Assembly (NCBI GenBank): GCA_035526825.1
Contig: DATLBT010000081.1
Location: forward strand, 1-64,000
DNA from: JACPFV01 sp035526825
GTDB taxonomy: Bacteria > Pseudomonadota > Gammaproteobacteria > Nevskiales > Nevskiaceae
DNA length: 64,000 nucleotides
Direction: 5' to 3'
Every line of letters begins with the position of its first letter. Position 1 is the first letter of the stretch. A program made the position numbers and the translations under genes. Below the pieces are notes generated by a model, which was not told where the DNA came from, made no database searches, and saw only the letters and a program-made list of their open reading frames with translations. Shown in pieces: positions 43,610 to 52,400 of the stretch.

Positions 43610-45448
43610 ATGAACGCCATCGTGAAGTCGTCGCATCCACTCGCGGGCCAGACCCTGAGTGGTGCCGATGTCGTCGTGCGCGTGCTGGCTGACGAAGGCA
43701 CCGACGTCGTGTTCGGCTATTCGGGTGGCGCGATCCTGCCCACCTACGACGCGATATTCCGCTTCAACACGGAGAATCGCTCGGCGACGGGTGGCGACCG
43801 CATGCCGCTGGTGGTCCCGGCCAACGAGCAGGGCGCCGGCTTCATGGCAGCCGGGTACGCGCGTGCGTCCGGCAAGGTGGGCGTTGCACTGGTGACGTCC
43901 GGCCCCGGCGCGACCAATTGCGTGACGCCGGTGCGCGACTGCATGGCCGACTCGGTGCCGATCGTGCTGGTCTGCGGCCAGGTACCGACCGCCGCGATGG
44001 GCAGCGATGCATTCCAGGAAGCGCCGGTCTCCAGCATTTTCGGCGCCTGTGCAAAGCACGTGTTCCTGGTGACCGACGCCGCCAAGCTCGAGGCGACGAT
44101 GCGCACGGCATTCGAGATCGCGCGATCGGGCCGTCCGGGCCCGGTCGTGGTCGACATCCCGAAGGACGTGCAGAACGCCAGCCTGAAGTTTGCCGGCGAC
44201 GGCGTCTTGCCGGTGCCGGGCTTTCGCGCGCGCCTGAAGGCCGTCGAGCAGAACAAGTTGTCGGATGAACAGTGCGAGCGTTTCTTCGAGATGCTGTCGC
44301 GCTCGCGCCGTCCCCTGCTCTATTGCGGGGGCGGCGTCGTCCTCGGCGGCGCCTCGCCGGCGCTGCGCGAATTCGCCGCGGCATTCCAGATCCCGGTCGT
44401 TACCACGCTGATGGGCATCGGCAGCGCCGATACCACCGAGGCGCTGTCGCTGCACATGCTCGGCATGCATGGCACCGCGTTTGCCAACTATGCGGTCGAC
44501 GACTGCGACTTCCTCATCGCGGTCGGCGCGCGTTTCGACGATCGCGTGGCCGGGGTGCCGGCCCAGTTCGCGCGGGGCGCCAAGTTCATCGCGCACCTCG
44601 ACATCGATGCCGCGGAGATCAACAAGGTCAAGCGCGTGCAGTGGCACCATCTCGGGTTGTTGCCCGAGGCACTCGGCGCGTTGACCCGCTTCGGCCAGAA
44701 GCAGGGTTTCAGCAAGGACCTCGCACCCTGGCACCAGCATGTTGCCGCGCTGAAGCAGAAGCACGCGATGAACTATGACCGGGCGTCGGCAAAGATCCAG
44801 CCGTACCAGGTCATCGAGGAGATCAACAAGCTCACGCGCGGCGAGGCGATCATCTCGACCGGCGTCGGCCAACACCAGATGTGGGCGGCCCAGTACTTCG
44901 ACTTCCGCGCGCCGCGACTGTGGCTGACCTCAGGCTCGATGGGCACGATGGGTTTCGGTTTGCCCGCCGCGATCGGCGCCGCCTTCGCCTGCCCCGGAAA
45001 GGCCGTCATCGACATCGACGGCGACGCCTCGATCCGCATGAACATCGGCGAGCTGGAGACCGTGACCACTTACAAGCTGCCGGTGAAGGTGGTGGTGCTC
45101 AACAACTTTGGTGACGGCATGGTGAAGCAGTGGCAGAAACTGTTCTTCAAGGGCAGGTTGTCGGGCTCCGACAAGTCGCTGCACAAGAAGGATTTCGTCA
45201 AGGCTGCGCAGGCTGACGGCTTCACCTGGGCGCGGCGACTCGACAAGAAAAGCGAGGTCGAGTCCTGCATCCGCGACTTCGTGGCGTATCCCGGCCCGGC
45301 CTTCCTCGAGGTCATCATCGACACGGAGGCTGGCGTCTACCCGATGGTCGGCCCCGGCATGGCCTACACCGAAATGATCACGGGGGATTTCATCGCGAGC
45401 CGCGAGGCACCGGCGGGCAAGGACGTCGACAAGTCAGAGATGTTCTAG
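43610..45448 (+). CDS. ilvB: Acetolactate synthase large (catalytic) subunit, divergent type
   Basis: This ThDP- and FAD-dependent enzyme makes acetolactate and acetohydroxybutyrate. At 612 residues it is slightly long. Conserved parts are FGYSGGAILPTYDAI, the catalytic Glu in ANEQGAGFMAAGYARASG (HEQGA is usual), LVTSGPGATNCVTP, VGARFDDRVAG, GSMGTMGFGLPAAIGAA and a ThDP motif beginning GDASIRMN (usually GDGSF). NNFGDGMVKQWQ replaces the usual NNQYLGMVRQWQ-like segment. The sequence departs from ordinary proteobacterial IlvB/IlvI and the gene is divergent from ilvN, suggesting replacement or transfer of the large-subunit gene. Confidence 0.9.
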   Translation: MNAIVKSSHPLAGQTLSGADVVVRVLADEGTDVVFGYSGGAILPTYDAIFRFNTENRSATGGDRMPLVVPANEQGAGFMAAGYARASGKVGVALVTSGPGATNCVTPVRDCMADSVPIVLVCGQVPTAAMGSDAFQEAPVSSIFGACAKHVFLVTDAAKLEATMRTAFEIARSGRPGPVVVDIPKDVQNASLKFAGDGVLPVPGFRARLKAVEQNKLSDEQCERFFEMLSRSRRPLLYCGGGVVLGGASPALREFAAAFQIPVVTTLMGIGSADTTEALSLHMLGMHGTAFANYAVDDCDFLIAVGARFDDRVAGVPAQFARGAKFIAHLDIDAAEINKVKRVQWHHLGLLPEALGALTRFGQKQGFSKDLAPWHQHVAALKQKHAMNYDRASAKIQPYQVIEEINKLTRGEAIISTGVGQHQMWAAQYFDFRAPRLWLTSGSMGTMGFGLPAAIGAAFACPGKAVIDIDGDASIRMNIGELETVTTYKLPVKVVVLNNFGDGMVKQWQKLFFKGRLSGSDKSLHKKDFVKAAQADGFTWARRLDKKSEVESCIRDFVAYPGPAFLEVIIDTEAGVYPMVGPGMAYTEMITGDFIASREAPAGKDVDKSEMF

Positions 45449-45452
45449 AAAA

Positions 45453-45495
45453 CAGGGACGCACACGCTTTTCGAGGAAAAGCGCGTGCGTCCCTG
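45453..45495 (+). terminator. 20-bp hairpin after ilvB, CAGGGACGCAC-type element
   Basis: CAGGGACGCACACGCTTTTC (45453-45472) pairs with an inverted copy (45476-45495) at 19 of 20 positions around a GAG loop, starting four bases after the ilvB stop. No T run follows, so it may be a palindromic interspersed element serving as a 3'-end structure. The 65 bases after it precede the crotonase gene and show nothing further. Confidence 0.6.
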
Positions 45496-45560
45496 CGTAA
45501 CCCCGCTTTCCCTCGACCGCGTCTACACTCGGCGCTCGCCTTGCCGAATCAGGAATTCCC

Positions 45561-46334
45561 GTGACCGACCTCATCCGTGTTGAGAAGCGCGATCGCATCG
45601 TGCTGCTCACCATCGACCGCCCCGACAAGAAGAACGCGTTGATGGACAAGATGTACCGCGCGCTCGCGGCGGAAATCCGCAAGGCCGATGCCGACGACGA
45701 GGTCCGCGCGCTGGTGCTGACCGGTGTCGCCGACTCCTTCACTGCCGGCAACGACATGGTGGACTTCCTCAACCAGAAGGGCACGTTCGAGACGACCGGC
45801 GCGCACGAATTCATGCTGGCGCTGTACGATTTCCGCAAGCCAGCGCTCGCTGCGGTCAACGGCATGGCGATCGGCGTCGGCGTGACGCTGCTGCTGCACT
45901 GTGACATCTCCTACGCTGCGGAATCGGCGACCTTCCGCATGCCATTCGTGAGCATCGGCATCGCGCCGGAGTTTCACTCCAGCTACCTGCTGCCGATGAT
46001 GATGGGCCACGCTCGCGCGTCCGAACTGCTGTTGACCGGCGAGAAGTTCGACGCGCGCAAGGCGCACGAGTGCGGCATCGTCAACGCCGTGGTGCCGGAT
46101 GCGGAAGTGTTGTCGCGCACGATGGCCAAGGCCAGGCAGCTGGCCGAGCAGCCGCCCGCGACGCTGCGCGCGTGCAAGAAGCTGCTGCGCGATGCGGTCC
46201 GCGAGCCGGCCATGGCCGCGTTCAACCGCGAGATCGTCCAGCTGAATGCGATGATCCGGAACAATCCGGAAGCCACCGAGGCCATGACCGCCTTCATGCA
46301 GAAGCGCAAGCCGGATTTCTCGAAGTTCAAATGA
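45561..46334 (+). CDS. Enoyl-CoA hydratase/isomerase family protein (crotonase)
   Basis: A 257-residue crotonase with a GTG start and AGGA upstream. The oxyanion-hole segments are SFTAGNDMVDFL and NGMAIGVGVTLLLHCD. The first hydratase glutamate position is replaced (RMPFVSIGI), while a Glu is present in GIAPEFHSS. This pattern matches delta3-delta2-enoyl-CoA isomerases (PECI type) better than true hydratases. An unsaturated acyl-CoA isomerase role in beta-oxidation is therefore more likely; the substrate is not known. It precedes the BVMO operon. Confidence 0.87.
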   Translation: MTDLIRVEKRDRIVLLTIDRPDKKNALMDKMYRALAAEIRKADADDEVRALVLTGVADSFTAGNDMVDFLNQKGTFETTGAHEFMLALYDFRKPALAAVNGMAIGVGVTLLLHCDISYAAESATFRMPFVSIGIAPEFHSSYLLPMMMGHARASELLLTGEKFDARKAHECGIVNAVVPDAEVLSRTMAKARQLAEQPPATLRACKKLLRDAVREPAMAAFNREIVQLNAMIRNNPEATEAMTAFMQKRKPDFSKFK

Positions 46335-46342
46335 TGTGTGTC

Positions 46343-46374
46343 ATCCCTCCCCCCGCGAAAGCGGGGGGAGGGAT
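46343..46374. terminator. 14-bp perfect hairpin after the crotonase gene
   Basis: ATCCCTCCCCCCGC and GCGGGGGGAGGGAT pair perfectly around a GAAA tetraloop, nine bases after the stop codon. No T run follows. It resembles in composition the hairpin downstream of purA. Confidence 0.6.
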
Positions 46375-46446
46375 CGCTTGCCGCGTTGACAACCCCGCGC
46401 CCAGCATAGAACCTTGACGCCAGCGTCACTTTCCAGCCGGGGTCCC

Positions 46447-47913
46447 ATGGCCGCACCCAGCATCGCCATCATCGGCGCCGGCTTCTCCGGCCTCGGCATG
46501 GCCTACTACCTGCGCCAGGCCGGCATCGACCGCTTCACGATCTACGAAAAAGCCTCCAGCCTCGGCGGCGTCTGGCGCGAGAACACCTACCCGGGCGCCG
46601 CGTGCGATGTGCAGTCGCATCTCTACTCTTTTTCGTTCGACCCGCACTATCCATGGTCCAAGGCCTACGGCCCGCAAGCCGAAATCCTCGATTACATCCG
46701 CCAGCTCTCTCGCAAGTACGACCTCGACCGCCACATCCTCTACGGCCATGAAGTGACCGGCGCCGACTACGACGAGGCGCGCAGCGTGTGGGTCGTGCGC
46801 TTCAGCGACGGCACTCAGGTCGAGGCGCAAGTGCTCATCACGGGTGTCGGTCAGTTGCATCGGCCGTCGTACCCCAGGGTTCCCGGCATCGAGCGCTTCA
46901 AGGGCCGGACTTTTCACTCGGCGCAGTGGGACCACTCGTACGACCTGAAGGGCAAAATCGTCGCGAGCATAGGCACGGGTCCGAGCGCCATCCAGTACGT
47001 GCCCGAGATCGCCAAGGTCGTGAAGCAGCTCCACGTATTCCAGCGCTCGCCGGCCTGGTGCGTACGCAAGACCGACCGCGTCTACACCGCGCCTGAGCGC
47101 TGGCTGCTGAACCACTGGCCGTGGACGCACACGCTGGATCGCCTGCGCATCTTCTGGTGGGTCGAATTCGTCGCCTCGGTGATCCAGAAAAGTTCGGTGT
47201 TCCACTGGTTTTCCCGGCGCGTAGTGCAGTGGATGCACCGCAGCCTGCTCGACGAGCAGGTCAAGGACCCGGTGCTGAAAGCCAAGTTGACACCGGACTT
47301 CCCGGTCGGCTGCAAGCGCCTGCTGTTTTCGAACGAATGGTTCAGCACGCTGGCGCAGGGGCATGTCGAGCTGGTGACCGACGAAGCGGTCGCGATCGAC
47401 GAGGCCGGCATCGTCACCGCCGACGGCAAACATCGCGCGGTCGACTGCATCGTCTACGGCACCGGCTTCACGGCCACGCAATTCCTGGCGCCGATGGAGT
47501 TTCGCGGGCGCGGCGGCGTGTCCCTGCGCGAGCGCTGGAAGGGCGGCGCCGACGCGTACTTTGGCGTCGGCTGCGCCGGCTTTCCCAACTTCTTCATGCT
47601 GTACGGGCCCAACACCAACCTGGGTATCGGCACGATCCTGTTCATGCTCGAGCGCCAGCAGCGGTATGTGGTCCAGTGCATCGAGTTGCTGCGGGACCGC
47701 AAGCTGCGCTCGCTGGACGTGCAGGCGGAAGCGCAAGCCCGCTACAACCGTGAGCTCGTCGAGCGCGGCACGCAACTCGTCTACCTCGACGGCTGCAACA
47801 GCTGGTACCTCGAGAACGGCCGCAACACGCAGAACTGGGTCGGCTACATGACCGAGTACGGCCGGCGCATGAAGCGGCCCAACATTGCCGACTACGCCCT
47901 GGAGCCGGCGTGA
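46447..47913 (+). CDS. Flavin-containing Baeyer-Villiger-type monooxygenase
   Basis: A 488-residue class B flavoprotein monooxygenase, started at the ATG at 46447 (MAAPSIAIIGAGFSGLG); an in-frame TTG lies 33 bases upstream. It has an FAD-binding GAGFSGLG, then EKASSLGGVWRENTYPGAACDV, the BVMO fingerprint FKGRTFHSAQWDHSYD (FxGxxxHxxxWD), and the NADPH-binding GTGPSAIQ. It would insert oxygen next to a ketone to give an ester or lactone. Its stop overlaps the esterase start (GTGA), tying the two steps together. The substrate could be a cyclic, steroid or long-chain ketone. Confidence 0.92.
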   Translation: MAAPSIAIIGAGFSGLGMAYYLRQAGIDRFTIYEKASSLGGVWRENTYPGAACDVQSHLYSFSFDPHYPWSKAYGPQAEILDYIRQLSRKYDLDRHILYGHEVTGADYDEARSVWVVRFSDGTQVEAQVLITGVGQLHRPSYPRVPGIERFKGRTFHSAQWDHSYDLKGKIVASIGTGPSAIQYVPEIAKVVKQLHVFQRSPAWCVRKTDRVYTAPERWLLNHWPWTHTLDRLRIFWWVEFVASVIQKSSVFHWFSRRVVQWMHRSLLDEQVKDPVLKAKLTPDFPVGCKRLLFSNEWFSTLAQGHVELVTDEAVAIDEAGIVTADGKHRAVDCIVYGTGFTATQFLAPMEFRGRGGVSLRERWKGGADAYFGVGCAGFPNFFMLYGPNTNLGIGTILFMLERQQRYVVQCIELLRDRKLRSLDVQAEAQARYNRELVERGTQLVYLDGCNSWYLENGRNTQNWVGYMTEYGRRMKRPNIADYALEPA

Positions 47914-48794
47914 GGACATTCCTCTATTGGGTGGTGCGGCTGACGCTCAAGCCATTCCTGTCGCCGCGCGTGCCAGTAAGCGTGCAGCGCTTTTGGAGCG
48001 GCGTGGCCGCGCTCACCGCAAAGGCCGCGCCCGGTTGCAGCAATGAGCCGTTTGCGCTCGGAGTCGTACCCGGCCGCAAGCTGGTGCCAACGACCGCGCG
48101 GGCCGGGCGCGCCCTGCTCTACCTGCATGGCGGCGCCTACGTGATCGGCGGTCCAGCGAGCCACGCCAAGCTCGCTGGCCGGCTCGCCCACGCGGCGCGC
48201 GCAACCGCCTACTTCGTCGACTATCGGCTCGCTCCAGAGCATCCATTCCCCGCAGCGCTCGATGACGCGCTTGCAGCCTACCGCTGGCTGCTGCAGACGC
48301 ACGCTCCGGGCGCCGTGACCGTGGCCGGCGACTCGGCGGGCGCTGGCCTTGCGCTGGCCCTGGCCATGACCCTCCGCGACCGGAACCTGCCTGCTCCGGC
48401 TCGTCTGGTGCTGCTCTCGCCCTTCACCGACCTCACGCTGGGCGGCGCCTCGCATCGTGACAAGGCGAGCGCCGACCCGATGCTGACCCACGCGTGGCTC
48501 GCGGCCTGCAGCGCGATGTACGCCGGCTCGCGTCCGCTCACCGATCCGCTGCTGTCGCCGCTGCTCGGCGACCTGTCGCGTTTGCCGGCCATGCTCGTGC
48601 AGGTCGGCAGCGAGGAAATCCTGCTGTCCGATTCCGAAGATCTCGCGCGCCGCGCACAGGCGGCCGGCACTACCGTGACGCTGCAGCGCTACGACGGCCT
48701 GTGGCACGAGTTCCAGGTGCACGCGGGCAGCCTGGCCGACGCGGACCATGCGCTGGCGTGCATCGGCGAATTCGCGGATGCCGCGCATGGATAA
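47910..48794 (+). CDS. Alpha/beta hydrolase, HSL (bacterial hormone-sensitive lipase) family
   Basis: A 294-residue esterase. The oxyanion motif YLHGGAYVIGG has His73, and the nucleophile is Ser142 in GDSAGAGLA. Asp and His near LVQVGSEEILLSDSEDLA and YDGLWHEFQVH complete the triad. GTG start, overlapping the monooxygenase stop. It most likely hydrolyses the ester or lactone made by the upstream enzyme, a pairing known from other BVMO gene clusters. Confidence 0.9.
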   Translation: MRTFLYWVVRLTLKPFLSPRVPVSVQRFWSGVAALTAKAAPGCSNEPFALGVVPGRKLVPTTARAGRALLYLHGGAYVIGGPASHAKLAGRLAHAARATAYFVDYRLAPEHPFPAALDDALAAYRWLLQTHAPGAVTVAGDSAGAGLALALAMTLRDRNLPAPARLVLLSPFTDLTLGGASHRDKASADPMLTHAWLAACSAMYAGSRPLTDPLLSPLLGDLSRLPAMLVQVGSEEILLSDSEDLARRAQAAGTTVTLQRYDGLWHEFQVHAGSLADADHALACIGEFADAAHG

Positions 48795-49428
48795 GGCCGG
48801 CAAGCGCGAACAGAACAAGCAGACCAACCGCAACGCCATCCTCACCGCGGCGCGCCAGGTATTCAGCGAACACGGCTACGACGCCGTCACCATCCGCGAC
48901 GTCGTGCGCCAAACCGAGCTCGCGACCGGCACGTTCTACAACTACTTCAGCACCAAGGAAGAGCTGTTGCGCGCGCTGATCGAGTCGCACATGCGCGACC
49001 TCACCGCCGAGCTGACGCGCGTGCGCGGGGCGGCGCGCTCGCTCGATACGTTTGTGCACGGGGCCTACCTCGCCGCCTTCACGGCGATCGCTCAGGATCC
49101 GGTGCTGTACAACTTGATGTTGCGCAACGAGGCCGCGGTGCGCTCGCTATACCAGGAGAGCATCATGGGCCTGTCGACGCAGGCCCTGCGCGACGACATT
49201 CGCGATGCGACCCGACGCGGCATCATGCCGGCGCTCGACGCCGACTACCTGGCCGCGGCGTTTTTCGGCGCCGGCTACGAGATGGGGCGCATCCTGGCCG
49301 AGTCGCCGAAGAAGGATCCAGTGGCGGCGGCCGCTTTCGCAACGCGCCTGTTCCTTGGCGGAGTGCATGCGTTCGCCTCGGATCGCGTCGCCACACTCAA
49401 ACCGCGCGTACGCGCGCGGGATTCGTAG
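48787..49428 (+). CDS. TetR-family transcriptional regulator
   Basis: The ATG at 48787 (MDKAGKREQNKQTNRNAIL) overlaps the esterase end and gives 213 residues; an ATG at 48778 adds three more. The N-terminal helix-turn-helix is typical (AARQVFSEHGYDAVTIRDVV then TGTFYNYFSTKEELL). The C-terminal ligand domain is helical and ends near LFLGGVHAF. As third gene of the operon it probably represses the cluster in response to its substrate. I found no palindromic operator upstream of the monooxygenase gene apart from the 46343-46374 hairpin. Confidence 0.92.
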   Translation: MDKAGKREQNKQTNRNAILTAARQVFSEHGYDAVTIRDVVRQTELATGTFYNYFSTKEELLRALIESHMRDLTAELTRVRGAARSLDTFVHGAYLAAFTAIAQDPVLYNLMLRNEAAVRSLYQESIMGLSTQALRDDIRDATRRGIMPALDADYLAAAFFGAGYEMGRILAESPKKDPVAAAAFATRLFLGGVHAFASDRVATLKPRVRARDS

Positions 49429-49443
49429 CCACCGAGCCGCGCT

Positions 49444-52400
49444 TTATGATGCGCAGCCGAAGCCGCCATTGAGCTGGTGAGGCACCGGGTTGTCGTCGAT
49501 GTAGACGTCCAGTGTGAACGGAGCCGTTGATCCGCCGGTGAAGATCACGGAATACATGCCATTGCCGTGATCGCGCGCTACGCGCGTGTTGGGCCCGAGC
49601 GGCTCCAGGCCAGTGAGGGAATCCAGCGTCAAGGTGCCGCTGGCCACCGCCACGCGCACGAAGTGACCCGCGTCTGACGTGGTGAAACCGTCGAATCCGG
49701 GGAAGAATTTGAAGACGGCCGGAAACCCTGCGCCGCAAATCTGCGACGGCGGCCCGAGGAAGCCGGCCGCAACCTTGGCAGGGGCGCGGTGGTGATAGCC
49801 AATATCGATAGCGCCGCCATCCGTGCTGGCATCCGGGTGTGTGGTGTACTCCGGGTCGAAGATCGAGCTTGCCAGGGTGTCGCCCGCGTCGATCGAGGAA
49901 CTGACGCCCGGGTCCAGGTAGAACCCCTTCACGAACAGGGGGTCATCGCCGCCGGCCTGGAAATTGCCGCTGAAGTTCGAACCCCGGACGTTGTTGCCGG
50001 CCGTGCTGATCCCGGCCACGGAGTCCACGAACAAGTTGTCCTCGGCGCCGCCGGCATTCGCGTTGTCATTGAACGCGATGATGTTGTTGCGCAGCTCATA
50101 GTTCGAAGTACTCGGGCCGATCGATACCCCGGCCCCCTGCCCATCGGTCGCGTTGCCGCGCGCCTGGTTATAGGCCACGGTGTTCGAGTTGACGAGCATC
50201 AAAGCGGGAACGTTGTGCTCGATTTCCATGCCTGCGCCATCGGCATCGGGGTCGGTCGACACATTGCCGACCACGAGATTGTTCTGGACCGTGGTGGACC
50301 CGCCGGCATGGATGTGCAAGCCCGCGCCCGGACCGTTCGAGCGGTTTGACAGGAAGCGCGAGTCCTCAATGAGCGTGCTGGCGTTGTCGACGAAATTGGC
50401 GCCGCCGCCCGGCCCGTTGGTGCTGGTATTGCTCGCAAACGTGGTAGCGGTCACCACGGCATCGGAACCCACGCCGGCAATGAGGCCGCCGCCCTGCCCG
50501 TCCGAGAGGTTTTCGCGCACCAGGCCGCGTTGCACTTGCAGGGTGCAACCCCCACAGAAGATGCCACCCCCGAAGATGTTGACGCCGGCCCCCGTGGCGG
50601 AATTGCCCTCGACGAACACGTCGATGAGCGTGGCACTCGCGGAGGCGATGGCGATGCCGCCTCCCTGCGCGCCAAACGCGGTCAGGCCGTCAGCGACGTT
50701 GTCCTTGACCTTGGTGTCCTGCAGCAGGATCGAGTTGCCCACAAAGACCAAGCCGCCACCGCGCGGCGTTGAAGCTCCATCGCTGATGGCACTGTTGCCG
50801 GAAATGTTGCTGTCCTTGATGACCACGTCGCCGGTGTAGGACGCAAAGCCGCCGCCGTCGACAGCGCTGTTTCCGCTGATGACCATCTCGCGAAGCTGCA
50901 CGGCGCCGGAGATGCCCAGGGCGTCGTCGATGAACATGCCACCGCCCGGGTCGGCCATGCCGTCGACCAGGTTCAGGTTGGCGAAGCGGACCTCGAACGC
51001 ACGGGCGATCGTCAGCGGACGCGCTGTAAAGCCGCCGGTGAAGGTCGTCGTCGGCGGATAGGCCGGGCGCGGCGCGCCGTCGCCCAGCGAGCCGATGACG
51101 TAGGTGTGCGCGAAATTGTCGAGCGACAGCGTGCCGTAGGTGCCCGGTGCGTAGAGGACGAACACCGGATTGGCCGGGCTGCTGCCGCCAGCTCCGATCA
51201 GCGAGGCAATGGGGCCATGCGTCGTGAAAGCAGTGCCCCAACTGCTGCCATCGCAGGTGACGCTGCAGAACGAGGACTGGTCGATGAAGTACACCGTATT
51301 GGCGGTGAGCGGATCAGTGCCGTATTCGATTTCGACACCGTCCGGCGCGCCGTCACCTTCCGAATCGTATGCCAGCGGGTTGGTGGCGGTGCCGCCAACT
51401 TCAGCACCATCCGACAGGCCGTCGCCGTCCGTGTCGGCCAGGGTCGGATCGGTGCCGTAGGTGTTGACCTCCTCGCCATCGAGCAGCGAGTCTCCATCGG
51501 TATCCGGTTTGCTGGGATCGGTTCCCGCCGCGATTTCCTCGGCGTTGGTGAGGCCGTCGAAATCCGCATCGGCGCCGAAGGCGTTGTCGCCAACGTCCTC
51601 GAACATCACCCAGTTTTCTTCGCCCGTGAGAGCGCTGACGGGCGTGATGCTGCCGACCAGCGTGTCCCCGAGATGCACGTCGTGGGTGCCGTCGCCGGGC
51701 TGGATCGCCTCGATCGGCAGGTAGCGGCCGATGCCATCGGCGCGCACGCCGCTGAAGCGCGGCACGGGGAACAGCGTGCCGAGACTGCGCGTCAGGCTCG
51801 CATCGCCCGCGTCGATCAGGTCGAGCGTGTCAGTGCTGGGGTCGCCGCCGTCGTGCCGTGCCCGCACCAGTTGCGTTGACGGCAAGTTTTGGGTCTGCGC
51901 AAAGTTGAACGTCGATACGCGCACCCGACCGGCCCAATACGCGTCATCGTCCTGGACGTAGGAAGTGCCGTCATCGAGCACCGACGCGACGCTCTCGGTG
52001 ACCCGCATACCGCCAGAGTTCGCCTCTAGGCCCAGGAATACCTGCGTGCCCGCCGGATCGGCGTATACGAGGTGTACCTGCGTACCCGGCGCGACCGCGG
52101 GATGCAACATCACCGGGCTGCCGCCCGCCTTCGGTACCGAGAACACGCCGTCGGCGCTCTCGAAAATGACCTTGCCAGCCGTCAGTTCCAGGTCGGAGCG
52201 CGGCGCCGCGGCGCCCGCGAGGCTCGCAACCGGCACGCTGCTCGACGCGCCATGGCCCACGCTGTGGATGACATTGCCGTCATTGAAGTACAGATCGGTG
52301 CCGTCGTAGGTCGCGTTGCACAGGAAGCAGTCGACCGATGCCGTGAACACGTGCAGTCCTTGCGCCAACGTTCCCGCGGTGTCATAGCGGTGCAGCTTCA

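Noticed and set aside
43562..44875. A 437-codon frame opposite ilvB
   Set aside because: Antisense to clear acetolactate synthase motifs and without similarity of its own.
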